Source: Bacillota bacterium
GTDB lineage: Bacteria > Bacillota > Clostridia > Acetivibrionales > DSM-1351
Direction of reading: 5' to 3'
NCBI GenBank assembly: GCA_023416275.1
Contig: JAEZIB010000027.1
Span: 1 to 19,346, forward strand
Length of the DNA: 19,346 bases
Position numbers and translations under genes: made by a program. Below are positions 7,539 to 15,467 of the stretch, piece after piece (position 1 is the first letter of the stretch; every line of letters starts with the position of its first letter). The notes under the pieces were generated by a model. It was not told the origin of the DNA. It made no database searches and saw nothing but the letters and a program-made list of their open reading frames with translations.

Positions 7539-8390
7539 ATGGATACTAAAATAGACTTGATGAAGAAGTTCGAAGAGATAGCTAAGACATCTGTAAAAGT
7601 TGATTTTGAAACGGTTAATAATCAAGAATTGCCAATCGGAGCATCAAAATTCGGAGGGAAGCCTGATTTGCCCAAGGGTTTTGAGTGCTACTATTTTACA
7701 GGGGAAAATTATGATGGTATTACTGAAAAAAGACCACTTAGCTTTTTAGCTCAAATTAATTGTGAAGAAGTCAGAAAATATGATAAGGATAATTTGCTTC
7801 CCGAAAAAGGTATTATTTATTTCTTCTATGAATTATCAACTATGACTTGGGGATTTGATCCCAAAGATAAAGGAAGCGCAAGAATTTTTTATTTTAACGG
7901 CAATTTATCAGAGTTGACAAGAACTGATTTTCCATTTGATATGGAAGCTGAATTTACGTTGCCTGAAATGAAAATAATTTATTCTGAGAAGTACGATTTG
8001 CCAGGTTATGAGGAGTTTTCAGAGTTATATAATTATAACGGTTGGGATGTCTATGATGAGGAGAGAGTTTTGTCCGGCTATGAGCAGGAGGATACTATAA
8101 GTAAATTGCTAGGCTATGCCGACATTATTCAAAACTCAATGCTCTTGGAGTGTGAAAAGGTTACAAATGGTATTTATTGCGGCGGTGGGACAGATGTTGA
8201 GCCTAAAAAACTAAAGGAGTTAAAGGAAAACTCTGAACAGTGGCAACTGCTTTTTCAACTAGACACCGTTACTAAGGATAATTTTGAATTGATGTTCGGA
8301 GACTGTGGTCGCATATATTTCTATATAAAGAAAGAGGATTTGAAAAAATGTAATTTTGATAACTGCTGGCTTATTTTGCAGTGTTCTTAA
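7539..8390 (+). CDS. DUF1963 (YwqG family) protein
   Basis: The 283-aa protein matches the YwqG/DUF1963 family along its length: SKFGGKPDLP near the N-terminus, LSFLAQIN, GIIYFFYE, LLGYADIIQNSM, and the C-terminal block WQLLFQLD, GDCGRIYFYI and CNFDNCWLILQC. The family is cytoplasmic and without known catalytic activity. ATG 7539 follows AAGGAGG (7524-7530) by 8 nt; the reading frame extends back to a TTG at 7386, but that part translates the structured leader and has no ribosome site. It appears to be monocistronic with its own promoter at 7330-7358. Confidence 0.87.
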   Translation: MDTKIDLMKKFEEIAKTSVKVDFETVNNQELPIGASKFGGKPDLPKGFECYYFTGENYDGITEKRPLSFLAQINCEEVRKYDKDNLLPEKGIIYFFYELSTMTWGFDPKDKGSARIFYFNGNLSELTRTDFPFDMEAEFTLPEMKIIYSEKYDLPGYEEFSELYNYNGWDVYDEERVLSGYEQEDTISKLLGYADIIQNSMLLECEKVTNGIYCGGGTDVEPKKLKELKENSEQWQLLFQLDTVTKDNFELMFGDCGRIYFYIKKEDLKKCNFDNCWLILQCS

Positions 8391-8421
8391 TTTAGTAAGG
8401 CTGTAATGTAGGTATATTATC

Positions 8422-8427
8422 TATAAT
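8422..8427 (+). promoter_or_regulatory. Possible -10 box between DUF1963 and lipoprotein genes
   Basis: TATAAT sits 42 nt before the lipoprotein start without a good -35. It lies in the loop of an inverted repeat AGGCTG (8398-8403)/CAGCCT (8448-8453) whose right arm abuts the ribosome site AGGAAGGG (8454-8461). On read-through transcripts that hairpin could influence translation. Confidence 0.25.
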
Positions 8428-8469
8428 ATTCTCATTTTTATTAACGTCAGCCTAGGAAGGGCTTAAGAT

Positions 8470-9384
8470 ATGTCGTTTAGGTCAAAAACAAAGCTATGGA
8501 CTATTATATATTTATTGTTAGTATGCTTGCTTGCTGCTTCATGTGCTAATAACAATAAAATTTTAGTGAATAGTCAGGAAGAGAGCTATTCAAGTTCTTT
8601 ACGTTCGACACAGAAAGAATCTGTTATATCGCAAAAGGATATTTTAGATAGTGCTTTAGAGCAAGAGGTTAATAACAAGAATAAAAAGGTTATTACTACA
8701 CATGAGGAATACGAAGCGTCAAAGCTGCCATTATTAGCAGCTATACCAGAAAAGGAAATATATCTTTATGACACGAAAAATGGACAGGTAGTGCTAAGCG
8801 TTGGAGATAAAAAGCTATATTATAATTGGCTATGCTTAACGCCGAGGTTTATCCTTCCACAAATGCAGCTTGGCGATTTTGATAATGATGGGATAGAGGA
8901 GCTTTCAGTTATATTGTATACTGGCTCAGGAACAGGCGTTTCAATACAGGATTTACATATTATCGAAATGTCCGATGGTAGCATATCTTCAGAAAACCAA
9001 TCAGAAAATAAAAAGTCAGAAGACTATAAAGACCATATGTTTAGCGCTGACGATTATGTAAGGCAGCTAAAGGATAAAATTTCTTTTGAAACTTATCTTG
9101 ATGCAGGGCAATTGATGGGAAAAATCAGTGTCGGTACTAAATCATATACTGTAAGCCTTAAAGAATTTCAAACAGATGAATATGGAAAAATCAGCTCAGA
9201 ATTGTATTTTGCAAGTATAGTTTCATTTAGTTGTGAGAATAACAAATTGAAAGCAGAATTTGGTGCTGGAATTATGTGCGAAAAGGTTCCACAAGCGTGC
9301 TACATTGGTAAACTCAATGCTGATGTGGAATATGGTGAGGGTAAGTTTGAGCTGGGGAATTTTAGTTTTACAGAAGATTGGTAG
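8470..9384 (+). CDS. Lipoprotein with FG-GAP/VCBS-like calcium loop
   Basis: The 304-aa protein has a signal peptide with lipobox LLAASC (lipid Cys25) and a Ser/Lys/Gln-rich low-complexity linker. A soluble domain starts near residue 85. The segment LGDFDNDGIEELSVIL matches the DxDxDGxxEL loop of FG-GAP/VCBS repeats, which bind Ca2+; only one such repeat is visible. The rest is beta-rich and unrecognised. ATG 8470 is preceded by AGGAAGGG. It ends about 140 nt before a terminator. It is probably an exported, membrane-anchored protein of unknown function. Confidence 0.78.
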   Translation: MSFRSKTKLWTIIYLLLVCLLAASCANNNKILVNSQEESYSSSLRSTQKESVISQKDILDSALEQEVNNKNKKVITTHEEYEASKLPLLAAIPEKEIYLYDTKNGQVVLSVGDKKLYYNWLCLTPRFILPQMQLGDFDNDGIEELSVILYTGSGTGVSIQDLHIIEMSDGSISSENQSENKKSEDYKDHMFSADDYVRQLKDKISFETYLDAGQLMGKISVGTKSYTVSLKEFQTDEYGKISSELYFASIVSFSCENNKLKAEFGAGIMCEKVPQACYIGKLNADVEYGEGKFELGNFSFTEDW

Positions 9385-9524
9385 TGGTGATGTCACTGGA
9401 AGAGGGTAAATTGGAAAACCAAAGTTATTGTAAAAAAAATATGAAAACTAAAACTGTTGTGGTATAAATTACTTGAAAAACAAAAATAATCAGATTAATT
9501 TACCATGGTATGAGTGTAATGAAG

Positions 9525-9555
9525 AGAGATGCTGTTTGGAAATGGCGTCTTTTTT
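9525..9555 (+). terminator. Rho-independent terminator after the lipoprotein gene
   Basis: The stem AGATGC (9527-9532)/GCGTCT (9545-9550) is extended inward by three or four weaker pairs around a TGGA-type loop. It is followed by T residues to 9555. Confidence 0.7.
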
Positions 9556-9673
9556 GTTGTGTTTAATAAATATTATTAGTAAAAATATAGAAAATAAATT
9601 GGGCACGAACAATATAATTGGGAAAAATGAAATAAATTGGGAGGGATTTTAATTTTGGTGTAGAATAAGCAAT

Positions 9674-9752
9674 AAGTGGTTAAAAGAATGAAACTTTTGT
9701 TTTGACTAAAAATAATCGATTATAGTAATTATTCTTAGTTAATTAACCACTT
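9674..9752. repeat. Nested imperfect inverted repeat at the left edge of the accessory island
   Basis: Outer arms AAGTGGTTAA (9674-9683) and TTAACCACTT (9743-9752) are perfect complements. Inner arms 9703-9716 and 9728-9741 match at 12 of 14 positions around an 11-nt centre. A 19-nt insert on the left side holds a small AAAAG/CTTTT hairpin. No ORF lies within. The rest of the gap 9385-9840 shows only the 9525-9555 terminator and a TACCATGGTA palindrome (9501-9510). It could be a MITE, an attachment scar or a bidirectional terminator. Confidence 0.6.
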
Positions 9753-9840
9753 CATTTTAGTAATAATATGAATATTTAAGAACTTGTCTTGTGTGTAAAG
9801 AAAGTAGTGAGAGTTAATCATAAGCTATGGAGGAATATGA

Positions 9841-10623
9841 ATGTTTGGTACAGTTATTATAGATGCATATAGAAAAAAAGAAACAGAAGAGTTGGCATTA
9901 GCAATCGAAGACATTTGTTCTCAGAATGATAATTTAGGATGGGCATCAGCAGGGATATATTGTTTTTGGGATTATTATTTGGAGGAGGTTCTTTATATTG
10001 GGCTTGCTAGTGATTTGAGCGATAGATTTAAACAACATAATGGAATTAAACCTGTTAGCGATTCTTCTTGTAAATTTAAAAAGATAGAAGAATATTTTGA
10101 AAATAACGATAGATTGGGATATTCCCTTTTTGTTCAGTCACCCCTATCACAGCCTTTAACTTATAGAAATAAACCAACATATGGGAAATTTGCAAAATAA
10201 TTAAATGCTCCTGTAGAAGACATGCTTAGTGAACAAGGACGTGATGATATTAAACGAACTGAAGGTATCCTTATTGAAGCATATAAGAGGAAACATGGAC
10301 ATTTTCCGCCTTGGAACGAAGTAGGTGGTTCATTATGGGGACAACAAGCTGTTATGCCAAATAACTATAATATTGTTAAAAGTTTTTGTACTCCAGATGA
10401 TTTTTATATAAATCCTATTGTATCACGTTCAACAATTAGAGAATTATCAAATAACTCTTTATATGCAAGTTTTGAAAATTATCTTCATGCAGTAAGAATG
10501 TATATTTTGATTTATGGAATGGATTACAAAGAAGCACTAGATTTTGCGAATAAAAATGATACATTTGGATGGTATGAGAAAATGCTAGAAGCTGGTTATA
10601 ATCTGAAGAGATTAGTTATTTAG
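9841..10623 (+). pseudogene. GIY-YIG nuclease interrupted by an in-frame TAA
   Basis: One reading frame of 261 codons is cut by TAA at 10198-10200 (codon 120). The first part carries the GIY motif (residues 38-40), YIG (52-54, 11 residues between the motifs) and Arg62. The second part continues in the same frame and carries the likely catalytic Glu (Glu141 or Glu146) and Asn159 (PPWNEVGGS), so the GIY-YIG active site straddles the stop. RBS GGAGGA precedes ATG 9841. An ATG at 10222 could start the second half but has no ribosome site. A single nonsense mutation explains the layout best; two separately translated halves are possible. Its neighbour is the HTH/PD-(D/E)XK gene, which suggests a DNA-processing or defence context. 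Confidence 0.8.
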
Positions 10624-10673
10624 CTTAGGGGCAAAGATAAAATAACATATTTTAAGAAAATTATTAAGATTTT

Positions 10674-10682
10674 TGGTATAAT
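10674..10682 (+). promoter_or_regulatory. Extended -10 promoter for the 733-aa gene
   Basis: TGGTATAAT is a perfect TGn extended -10, located 48 nt before the start codon at 10730. No good -35 is seen, as is usual for extended -10 promoters. Confidence 0.45.
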
Positions 10683-10729
10683 CAGGTATAAGAATACTTT
10701 TACAACATTGAATGGGTGGTTAAATTGAT

Positions 10730-12931
10730 ATGAGAGATGATTATTCAATTGAAACAATGAGTCTAATTGCATTTTTTGAAAAAATGTGTACAACAATTGA
10801 CGAAAATAAGCAACTAGTATTTAGACGGAGATACTTAAACTATAAAAAAGACCCTTATAGAGAAATTGCTAAACTATTTAAAATGAAAAATATTGATTGT
10901 GGTACATCACATGAAACTATAAGAAAATATGACAGTGAGTTAAAAACACTAGTTAAAGAACTTGTTGTGGCACATAATTTTTTTGAACCACTGCGAATAT
11001 ATACTACTGACAAAAACTATATTGATAATAATACTCTTAATACCTTATTTTTAGAAAACTATAATACATCAATTTCTGATTATCCATCATTGATAAAGTT
11101 AATCATGTCAAGCATTAAGTTTTTCTCAATTAAATTTAACGAAAAAATTGATACAAAAAGAATTAATACGATTTGGTTTAGAAAAAAAGCAATAAATGCT
11201 GCCGAAGAAAATTTCGTTAAGGAATTTATAGTAGAAATTGTTGGTTTTCTTCAAAAACAATATCATTCAGTTCAAATTGAAGATATCTGCATAGGAATAA
11301 AAAATCCATACGGTTTTAAATATAATGATGTAATGGAAGTAATAAAGTGTTTAAACTTCGTTGATATTAATCAAGAACAATATTTAATAAATCCGTACGC
11401 TCACAAATCTCTATCTGACATAGCATATAGATTTATAATAGACAGCCCTAATAAGACTATGTCACTAAATAATTTATTTACACAAATGGCTAAATCCTGT
11501 ACAAGAAACTTTCGTAAACGTACTTTACAAAATGAAATAGGTAATGATTCTCGAATTAAGCCAATATCAAAAAAATCCACATATACCGTTGATGAAAATA
11601 TTTGTATTGACAGTATTACAACAATTATGAAAAACATTTTAAAACAGAATGGAAAGTCTATAAATATTAGTGAACTATTTACTAACGTAAAATTGATCAG
11701 AAAAGATGCAAATGTTAAGACAATTCAAACTTATTTAGCTTCTAATAATGATATATTTTTAAGGCTTGATAATGGTGATGTAATTCTAAGTGAATGGTAT
11801 TCAGACTATAAATCTCAAATAAAAGGGAAAAGGAGCAGGATAGTAAAAAACCTAATGGATAAACAGGTTATTGAATTTTTAGAGCTTAAAAAAGTAGCTG
11901 TTGCATCAGAATTATGCGATTATGTTAACTATATCGGAAAATTAAGTAGCTTTAAAAAATATATTAAAAATACAGGTTTTATTGACTGTAAGATTAAGGG
12001 AAAAAAGGAATATGTTTATTCACTAAAAGAAAATTATGAAAAAATAATTGAAAAAAAATTAATTAGTGAATATAAGGATGCAAATTTCATTATAGCACTC
12101 TTAAAGAAAAACGACTTACGAATGAAGCAAGTAGACATTGTTAAAAAACTAAAAAATAAAATTAGTAAGAACAGAATAAATTATTTGGTAACAAAAGGTG
12201 AGTTTTTTAATACCCAAAAAGTAAAAATTGGTAAAAAGGATTTTAATGTTGTAGAATTAATATCCGATATCAAAAAGCTGGAATTATGCCTTTTCGATAG
12301 TGATGAAGTGATAGTTATTAAGGAAATATATAATGCAATAAATATGATTCAAAACAACCCTAAAATGTATGAAAATATGAGTGAGAATGATTTGAGTGAA
12401 GTAATAAAAAATAATCTTTTTTCTGCTTTAAAGCATCATAAAATTGTCGTTGAAAGAGAACTTTCAGGAGGATATTCATGTAAGAAAAATGGTGAAATTG
12501 ACTTTTATATATATAAAGTTCACGATAATTCAATTAAAATAATTTCTATTGGAGAAAATAAGATTTATGGAAACAAAGATTATAGAAGTCAAATGTTGCA
12601 GGATATAGGGTATGTTAATCAAAATAGTGGGTTTGCTTTTAATATTCTCGTAGTAAAAGATAATACTGGAACGGATTATATAAAAGCTACGAATGAACGT
12701 GATAATATTGTTAGTAATTTTTACTTTGAAAATGATGGGACTAAAATATATAAAACTAGGAATTTCTCTAATATATCTAAAATTCAAGTATTTAGAGATA
12801 TTAGAAATGTCAAAGTATCCCTTCATATGCGTGAAGACATCGGACAAGATTTGAAATATATTCACTTTATTCTTCATATAGATAGAAAGGTTAATAGGAT
12901 TGCAGCTTTAGAAGCTAGAAAAAGTAAATAA
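10730..12931 (+). CDS. Multidomain HTH protein with C-terminal PD-(D/E)XK nuclease-like domain
   Basis: The 733-aa protein is Lys/Ile/Asn-rich and visibly more AT-rich in coding than the flanking housekeeping genes. Residues about 15-75 look like a sigma-70 region-4 helix-turn-helix (PYREIAKLFKMKN..TSHETIRKYDSELK). Segments near 165-225, 290-355 and 450-520 have the pattern of HARE-type winged helices (helix, short strand, recognition helix, then IFLRLDNGDVIL-type wing). The C-terminal region has GEID (Asp591) and GENK (Glu609-x-Lys611), the D...ExK core of PD-(D/E)XK nucleases, followed by a helix with SQMLQDIGYVNQ. The HARE and nuclease assignments rest on pattern only. A weak GGGTGG ribosome site and an extended -10 precede it. 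Likely role: DNA-recognising, restriction-like defence protein. It might instead be a regulator with a dead nuclease fold. Confidence 0.7.
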   Translation: MRDDYSIETMSLIAFFEKMCTTIDENKQLVFRRRYLNYKKDPYREIAKLFKMKNIDCGTSHETIRKYDSELKTLVKELVVAHNFFEPLRIYTTDKNYIDNNTLNTLFLENYNTSISDYPSLIKLIMSSIKFFSIKFNEKIDTKRINTIWFRKKAINAAEENFVKEFIVEIVGFLQKQYHSVQIEDICIGIKNPYGFKYNDVMEVIKCLNFVDINQEQYLINPYAHKSLSDIAYRFIIDSPNKTMSLNNLFTQMAKSCTRNFRKRTLQNEIGNDSRIKPISKKSTYTVDENICIDSITTIMKNILKQNGKSINISELFTNVKLIRKDANVKTIQTYLASNNDIFLRLDNGDVILSEWYSDYKSQIKGKRSRIVKNLMDKQVIEFLELKKVAVASELCDYVNYIGKLSSFKKYIKNTGFIDCKIKGKKEYVYSLKENYEKIIEKKLISEYKDANFIIALLKKNDLRMKQVDIVKKLKNKISKNRINYLVTKGEFFNTQKVKIGKKDFNVVELISDIKKLELCLFDSDEVIVIKEIYNAINMIQNNPKMYENMSENDLSEVIKNNLFSALKHHKIVVERELSGGYSCKKNGEIDFYIYKVHDNSIKIISIGENKIYGNKDYRSQMLQDIGYVNQNSGFAFNILVVKDNTGTDYIKATNERDNIVSNFYFENDGTKIYKTRNFSNISKIQVFRDIRNVKVSLHMREDIGQDLKYIHFILHIDRKVNRIAALEARKSK

Positions 12932-13341
12932 CAATTATTTTCCCGAATACATATGTACTTACGCCCTTTATTCATGGCGATTTGCAGATATCCACCAGTT
13001 GAAACTCCTTCTATTAAAAACATTGATTTTGAAACTCTGGATTTATATTTATAGGAATTAAGCAACTGGCTAAAAAATATGACATGTAAATTGCTTTAGG
13101 AACAATTAGTAAACAACATTCCAAGTGCTGTTAAAATAGGTCTATATAGGGAAAAGTAAATCAATGTGTCAACCAAAATAAAAATGGTGAGTTCTATAAA
13201 TATTTTCCTAAGAAAATTGACTCAATCCTTTCAAATTGAAATAATTGTAGTATGATTATTTGTGGTATATAATAAATATTGTACAGTATAAGGTTTATAA
13301 GCTTAAGAAGCCTGCATCTTTTTTGAAATATCTGATTATTC
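12932..13341. other. Gene-poor stretch between the HTH/nuclease gene and the ATPase operon
   Basis: No intact gene is supported here. It contains a decayed plus-strand frame (12974-13159) and AT-rich DNA without a clear terminator for the upstream gene. A 63-codon minus-strand frame (12874-13065) overlaps the end of the HTH gene and the decayed frame, and shows no ribosome site or family features. Confidence 0.5.
12974..13159 (+). pseudogene. Decayed small ORF with two in-frame TAG codons
   Basis: From ATG 12974 one frame runs 61 codons to TAA (13157-13159), broken only by TAG at 13052-13054 and 13097-13099. Its translation has coding-like composition (RYPPVETPSIKNIDFETLD, then ELSNWLKNMTCKLL, then NNIPSAVKIGLYREK). 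No family is recognised. No ribosome site precedes the ATG, so it may be an internal fragment of a lost gene. Confidence 0.3.
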
Positions 13342-13362
13342 TTGTTTGTAATGAATAAATCA
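13333..13362. promoter_or_regulatory. Inverted repeat overlapping the -35 region (operator candidate)
   Basis: TGATTATTC (13333-13341) and GAATAAATCA (13353-13362) form an imperfect inverted repeat (one bulged base) that brackets the -35 box of the ATPase-operon promoter. This placement suits a repressor site. It could also be chance in AT-rich DNA. Confidence 0.3.
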
Positions 13363-13370
13363 GGTATAAT
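13342..13370 (+). promoter_or_regulatory. Sigma-A promoter of the ATPase-DUF4276 operon
   Basis: TTGTTT (13342-13347), an exact 17-nt spacer and a perfect TATAAT (13365-13370). It lies about 220 nt before the ATPase start and upstream of the broken small ORF at 13418. Confidence 0.5.
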
Positions 13371-13417
13371 TCAGTCTTTTAAAGATGAGTTAAGGAATTT
13401 ATAAATATTAAATCACT

Positions 13418-13585
13418 ATGTTTTATCGTTTCAAAACTATAGAAAATGCACAGAAAAAATAATTTAGCTTATATAAGGTCAACGAAAATTGGTACAAATC
13501 ATTGAAGTGCTGGCTATCTGAGAAGCAAGATTTAGATGTCAGTTATTTGCTGGGATTTTTATTGAATTTTGGTAGGAGGGATTAA
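13418..13585 (+). pseudogene. Broken small ORF leading into the ATPase operon
   Basis: ATG 13418 opens a 55-codon frame that ends at TAA 13583-13585, only 4 nt before the ATPase GTG, and is cut by TAA at 13460-13462 (codon 15). The second part reads like real protein (YKVNENWYKSLKCW, LSEKQDLDVSYLLGFLLNFG). Its last codons form the ribosome site of the next gene, as an upstream cistron would. It sits directly behind the promoter. It could be a lost first gene of the operon or a leader. No family is recognised. Confidence 0.35.
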
Positions 13586-13589
13586 GATA

Positions 13590-14771
13590 GTGAGAATAAA
13601 TGCAATTGCTATTAAAAATTATAAAGTATTACGAAATGTAAAAATTGAAGACATTCCTAATATGGCAGTGTTTCTTGGCATGAATGGGGCAGGTAAATCT
13701 ACTCTATTTGATGTTTTTGGTTTTTTACATGACTGTCTTGCTGGAAATGTAAGAACTGCACTTTCAAAGCGAGGTGGATTTAAAGAAGTTCGATCTCGTG
13801 AACAGAGTGGGGCAATTGAGTTTGAAATCAAATTTAGAGCAGAAGAAAATGAGCCGCTTGTTACTTATATTCTGCAAATAAATTTGAATGAGTCTAACGA
13901 ACCAGTAGTTTATAGAGAAATATTAAGGTTCAGAAGAGGAAGAAAAGGCTCACCATGGCACATGCTCGACTTTTCAAATGGGACTGGATTTGCAATAGCT
14001 GGAGAACCTGAGAGTTTCAAGTCGGTTCAATTTGCTGACAGAGATGAACAAAGACTTGATTCGCCGGATATACTTGCTATTAAGGGTCTTGGTCAATTTA
14101 AAAAATTTAAAGCAGTATCTATTTTTAGACGTTTTATTGAGGATTGGCATGTATCTGATTTTCATATTGAAGAAGCTAGAATGACTAAGGATGCAGGATA
14201 TAGTGAACAACTCAGTACCACAGGTGATAATCTTTCATTAGTAGCAAAGTATATGTTTGAAAACCATAGAGAGAAATTCGATGGGATTTTGGGAAAAATG
14301 TCAAAACGAGTTCCAGGAGTAGAAAAAGTCGAGGCTAAGGAAACAGAAGATGGTAGAATAATACTTAGGTTTCAGGACGGTAAGTTTAAGGATCCATTTG
14401 CAGCTCGGTTTGTATCCGATGGTACTATAAAAATGTTCGCTTATTTAATTCTACTTAATGATCCAAAACATCATAACCTTTTATGTGTTGAAGAACCCGA
14501 GAACCAACTATACCCAAAGCTTCTTCATGAACTAGCTGAGGAATTTCGTCAATATGCAGAATCAGGTGGTCAAGTTTTTGTCTCAACGCACTCTCCTGAT
14601 TTTCTTAACGCAGTAAATATTAATGAAATTTTTTGCTTACAAAAAAAAGATGGTTTTACTTCAATTATACGTGCTAATAAAGTGGATCTTGTAAAGAGAC
14701 TAGTTGAGGCGGGAGATTTACCCGGAAGTTTATGGAATCAAGGTTTTTTTGAGGAGGTATTTATAGAATGA
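13590..14771 (+). CDS. AAA (OLD/ABC-type, AAA_21) ATPase of a two-gene defence-like module
   Basis: The 393-aa protein shows Walker A GMNGAGKST (residues 30-38), an ABC-type Walker B with LLCVEEPENQLYP (Glu301, Glu302) and the switch histidine in FVSTHSPDF (His334), as in AAA_21/OLD-family ATPases. The middle (about 60-250) is the variable lid and coiled region. GTG 13590 is chosen because TAGGAGGG (13573-13580) lies 9 nt upstream; the frame extends to TTG 13569, which would overlap that site. Its stop overlaps the ATG of the DUF4276 gene (ATGA), so the two are coupled. In OLD, PARIS and related systems such an ATPase senses infection and controls a Toprim-type nuclease partner; that role is inferred here. 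Confidence 0.85.
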   Translation: MRINAIAIKNYKVLRNVKIEDIPNMAVFLGMNGAGKSTLFDVFGFLHDCLAGNVRTALSKRGGFKEVRSREQSGAIEFEIKFRAEENEPLVTYILQINLNESNEPVVYREILRFRRGRKGSPWHMLDFSNGTGFAIAGEPESFKSVQFADRDEQRLDSPDILAIKGLGQFKKFKAVSIFRRFIEDWHVSDFHIEEARMTKDAGYSEQLSTTGDNLSLVAKYMFENHREKFDGILGKMSKRVPGVEKVEAKETEDGRIILRFQDGKFKDPFAARFVSDGTIKMFAYLILLNDPKHHNLLCVEEPENQLYPKLLHELAEEFRQYAESGGQVFVSTHSPDFLNAVNINEIFCLQKKDGFTSIIRANKVDLVKRLVEAGDLPGSLWNQGFFEEVFIE

Positions 14772-15316
14772 GTGAACTGGTTTTTCTCCTTGAGGAGCCT
14801 TCTATGAAGGCTTTTTTGGACATTCTACTTCCAAATATTTTATCGGAGGACACTGTTTTCAGAACAATTCCACATAATGGTAAAACGGACTTAAAAAAAT
14901 CTATACCCAAGAAGCTAAAGGCTTGGAATGGTGATGTTAAATTTGTTATACTTCATGATAAAGATAGTAATGATTGTATTTCTTTAAAAAATGAGCTTAT
15001 TGATTTGTGTAGAGAAGGTGGACGACCTGATACCTTAGTAAGGATAGTATGTACTGAACTTGAATCGTGGTACTTGGGTGATTTAGAGGCAGTTGGTAAT
15101 GCTTATGGAAAGATTAATATTAAGAAATTACAAGATAATAAAAAATTTAGACAACCAGATTCTCTAGGAAATCCAAAAGAAGAGTTAAAAAAGTTAGTTA
15201 AAGAATATCAACAAATCTCTGGAGCAAGAATTATTGCTGATCATATGCATCCTGAAGAAAACAATTCATACAGCTTCAGAGTTTTTATCGAAGGGTTAAG
15301 AAAGCTTGATACATAA
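14768..15316 (+). CDS. DUF4276 Toprim-like protein, partner of the ATPase
   Basis: The 182-aa protein fits DUF4276, a Toprim-fold family found beside AAA_21 ATPases. It starts LVFLLEEPSMKAFLDILLP, where Glu9/Glu10 take the place of the Toprim catalytic Glu. An acidic pair follows in FVILHDKDSND (Asp64-x-Asp66), then VCTELESWYLGDLEAV, conserved in the family. A metal-dependent nuclease activity is plausible. The 4-nt overlap with the ATPase gene indicates tight stoichiometric expression. No clear terminator follows; the 150 nt to the next gene hold only a weak AATTG/CAATT hairpin. Confidence 0.82.
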   Translation: MSELVFLLEEPSMKAFLDILLPNILSEDTVFRTIPHNGKTDLKKSIPKKLKAWNGDVKFVILHDKDSNDCISLKNELIDLCREGGRPDTLVRIVCTELESWYLGDLEAVGNAYGKINIKKLQDNKKFRQPDSLGNPKEELKKLVKEYQQISGARIIADHMHPEENNSYSFRVFIEGLRKLDT

Positions 15317-15467
15317 AACAGTTAATGAAGCTGAGTTCTGATAAAATGATATCCATTATTTAATTGAATTAACTCCAATTATGTTTTATTGAAGCTATTT
15401 TGTTTGTAAAGCCAATAAGTACAAGGCTGAACTTGATAATTTGTCGCTATTGCTAGAAGGGTAACAC

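Noticed and set aside
10198..10200. Programmed readthrough or an alternative genetic code at the GIY-YIG TAA
   Set aside because: TAA is the least leaky stop, no recoding signal is evident, and neighbouring genes use TAA, TAG and TGA as normal stops.
12874..13065. Minus-strand 63-codon ORF
   Set aside because: No ribosome site or recognisable domain; it overlaps the end of the HTH gene and the decayed plus frame.
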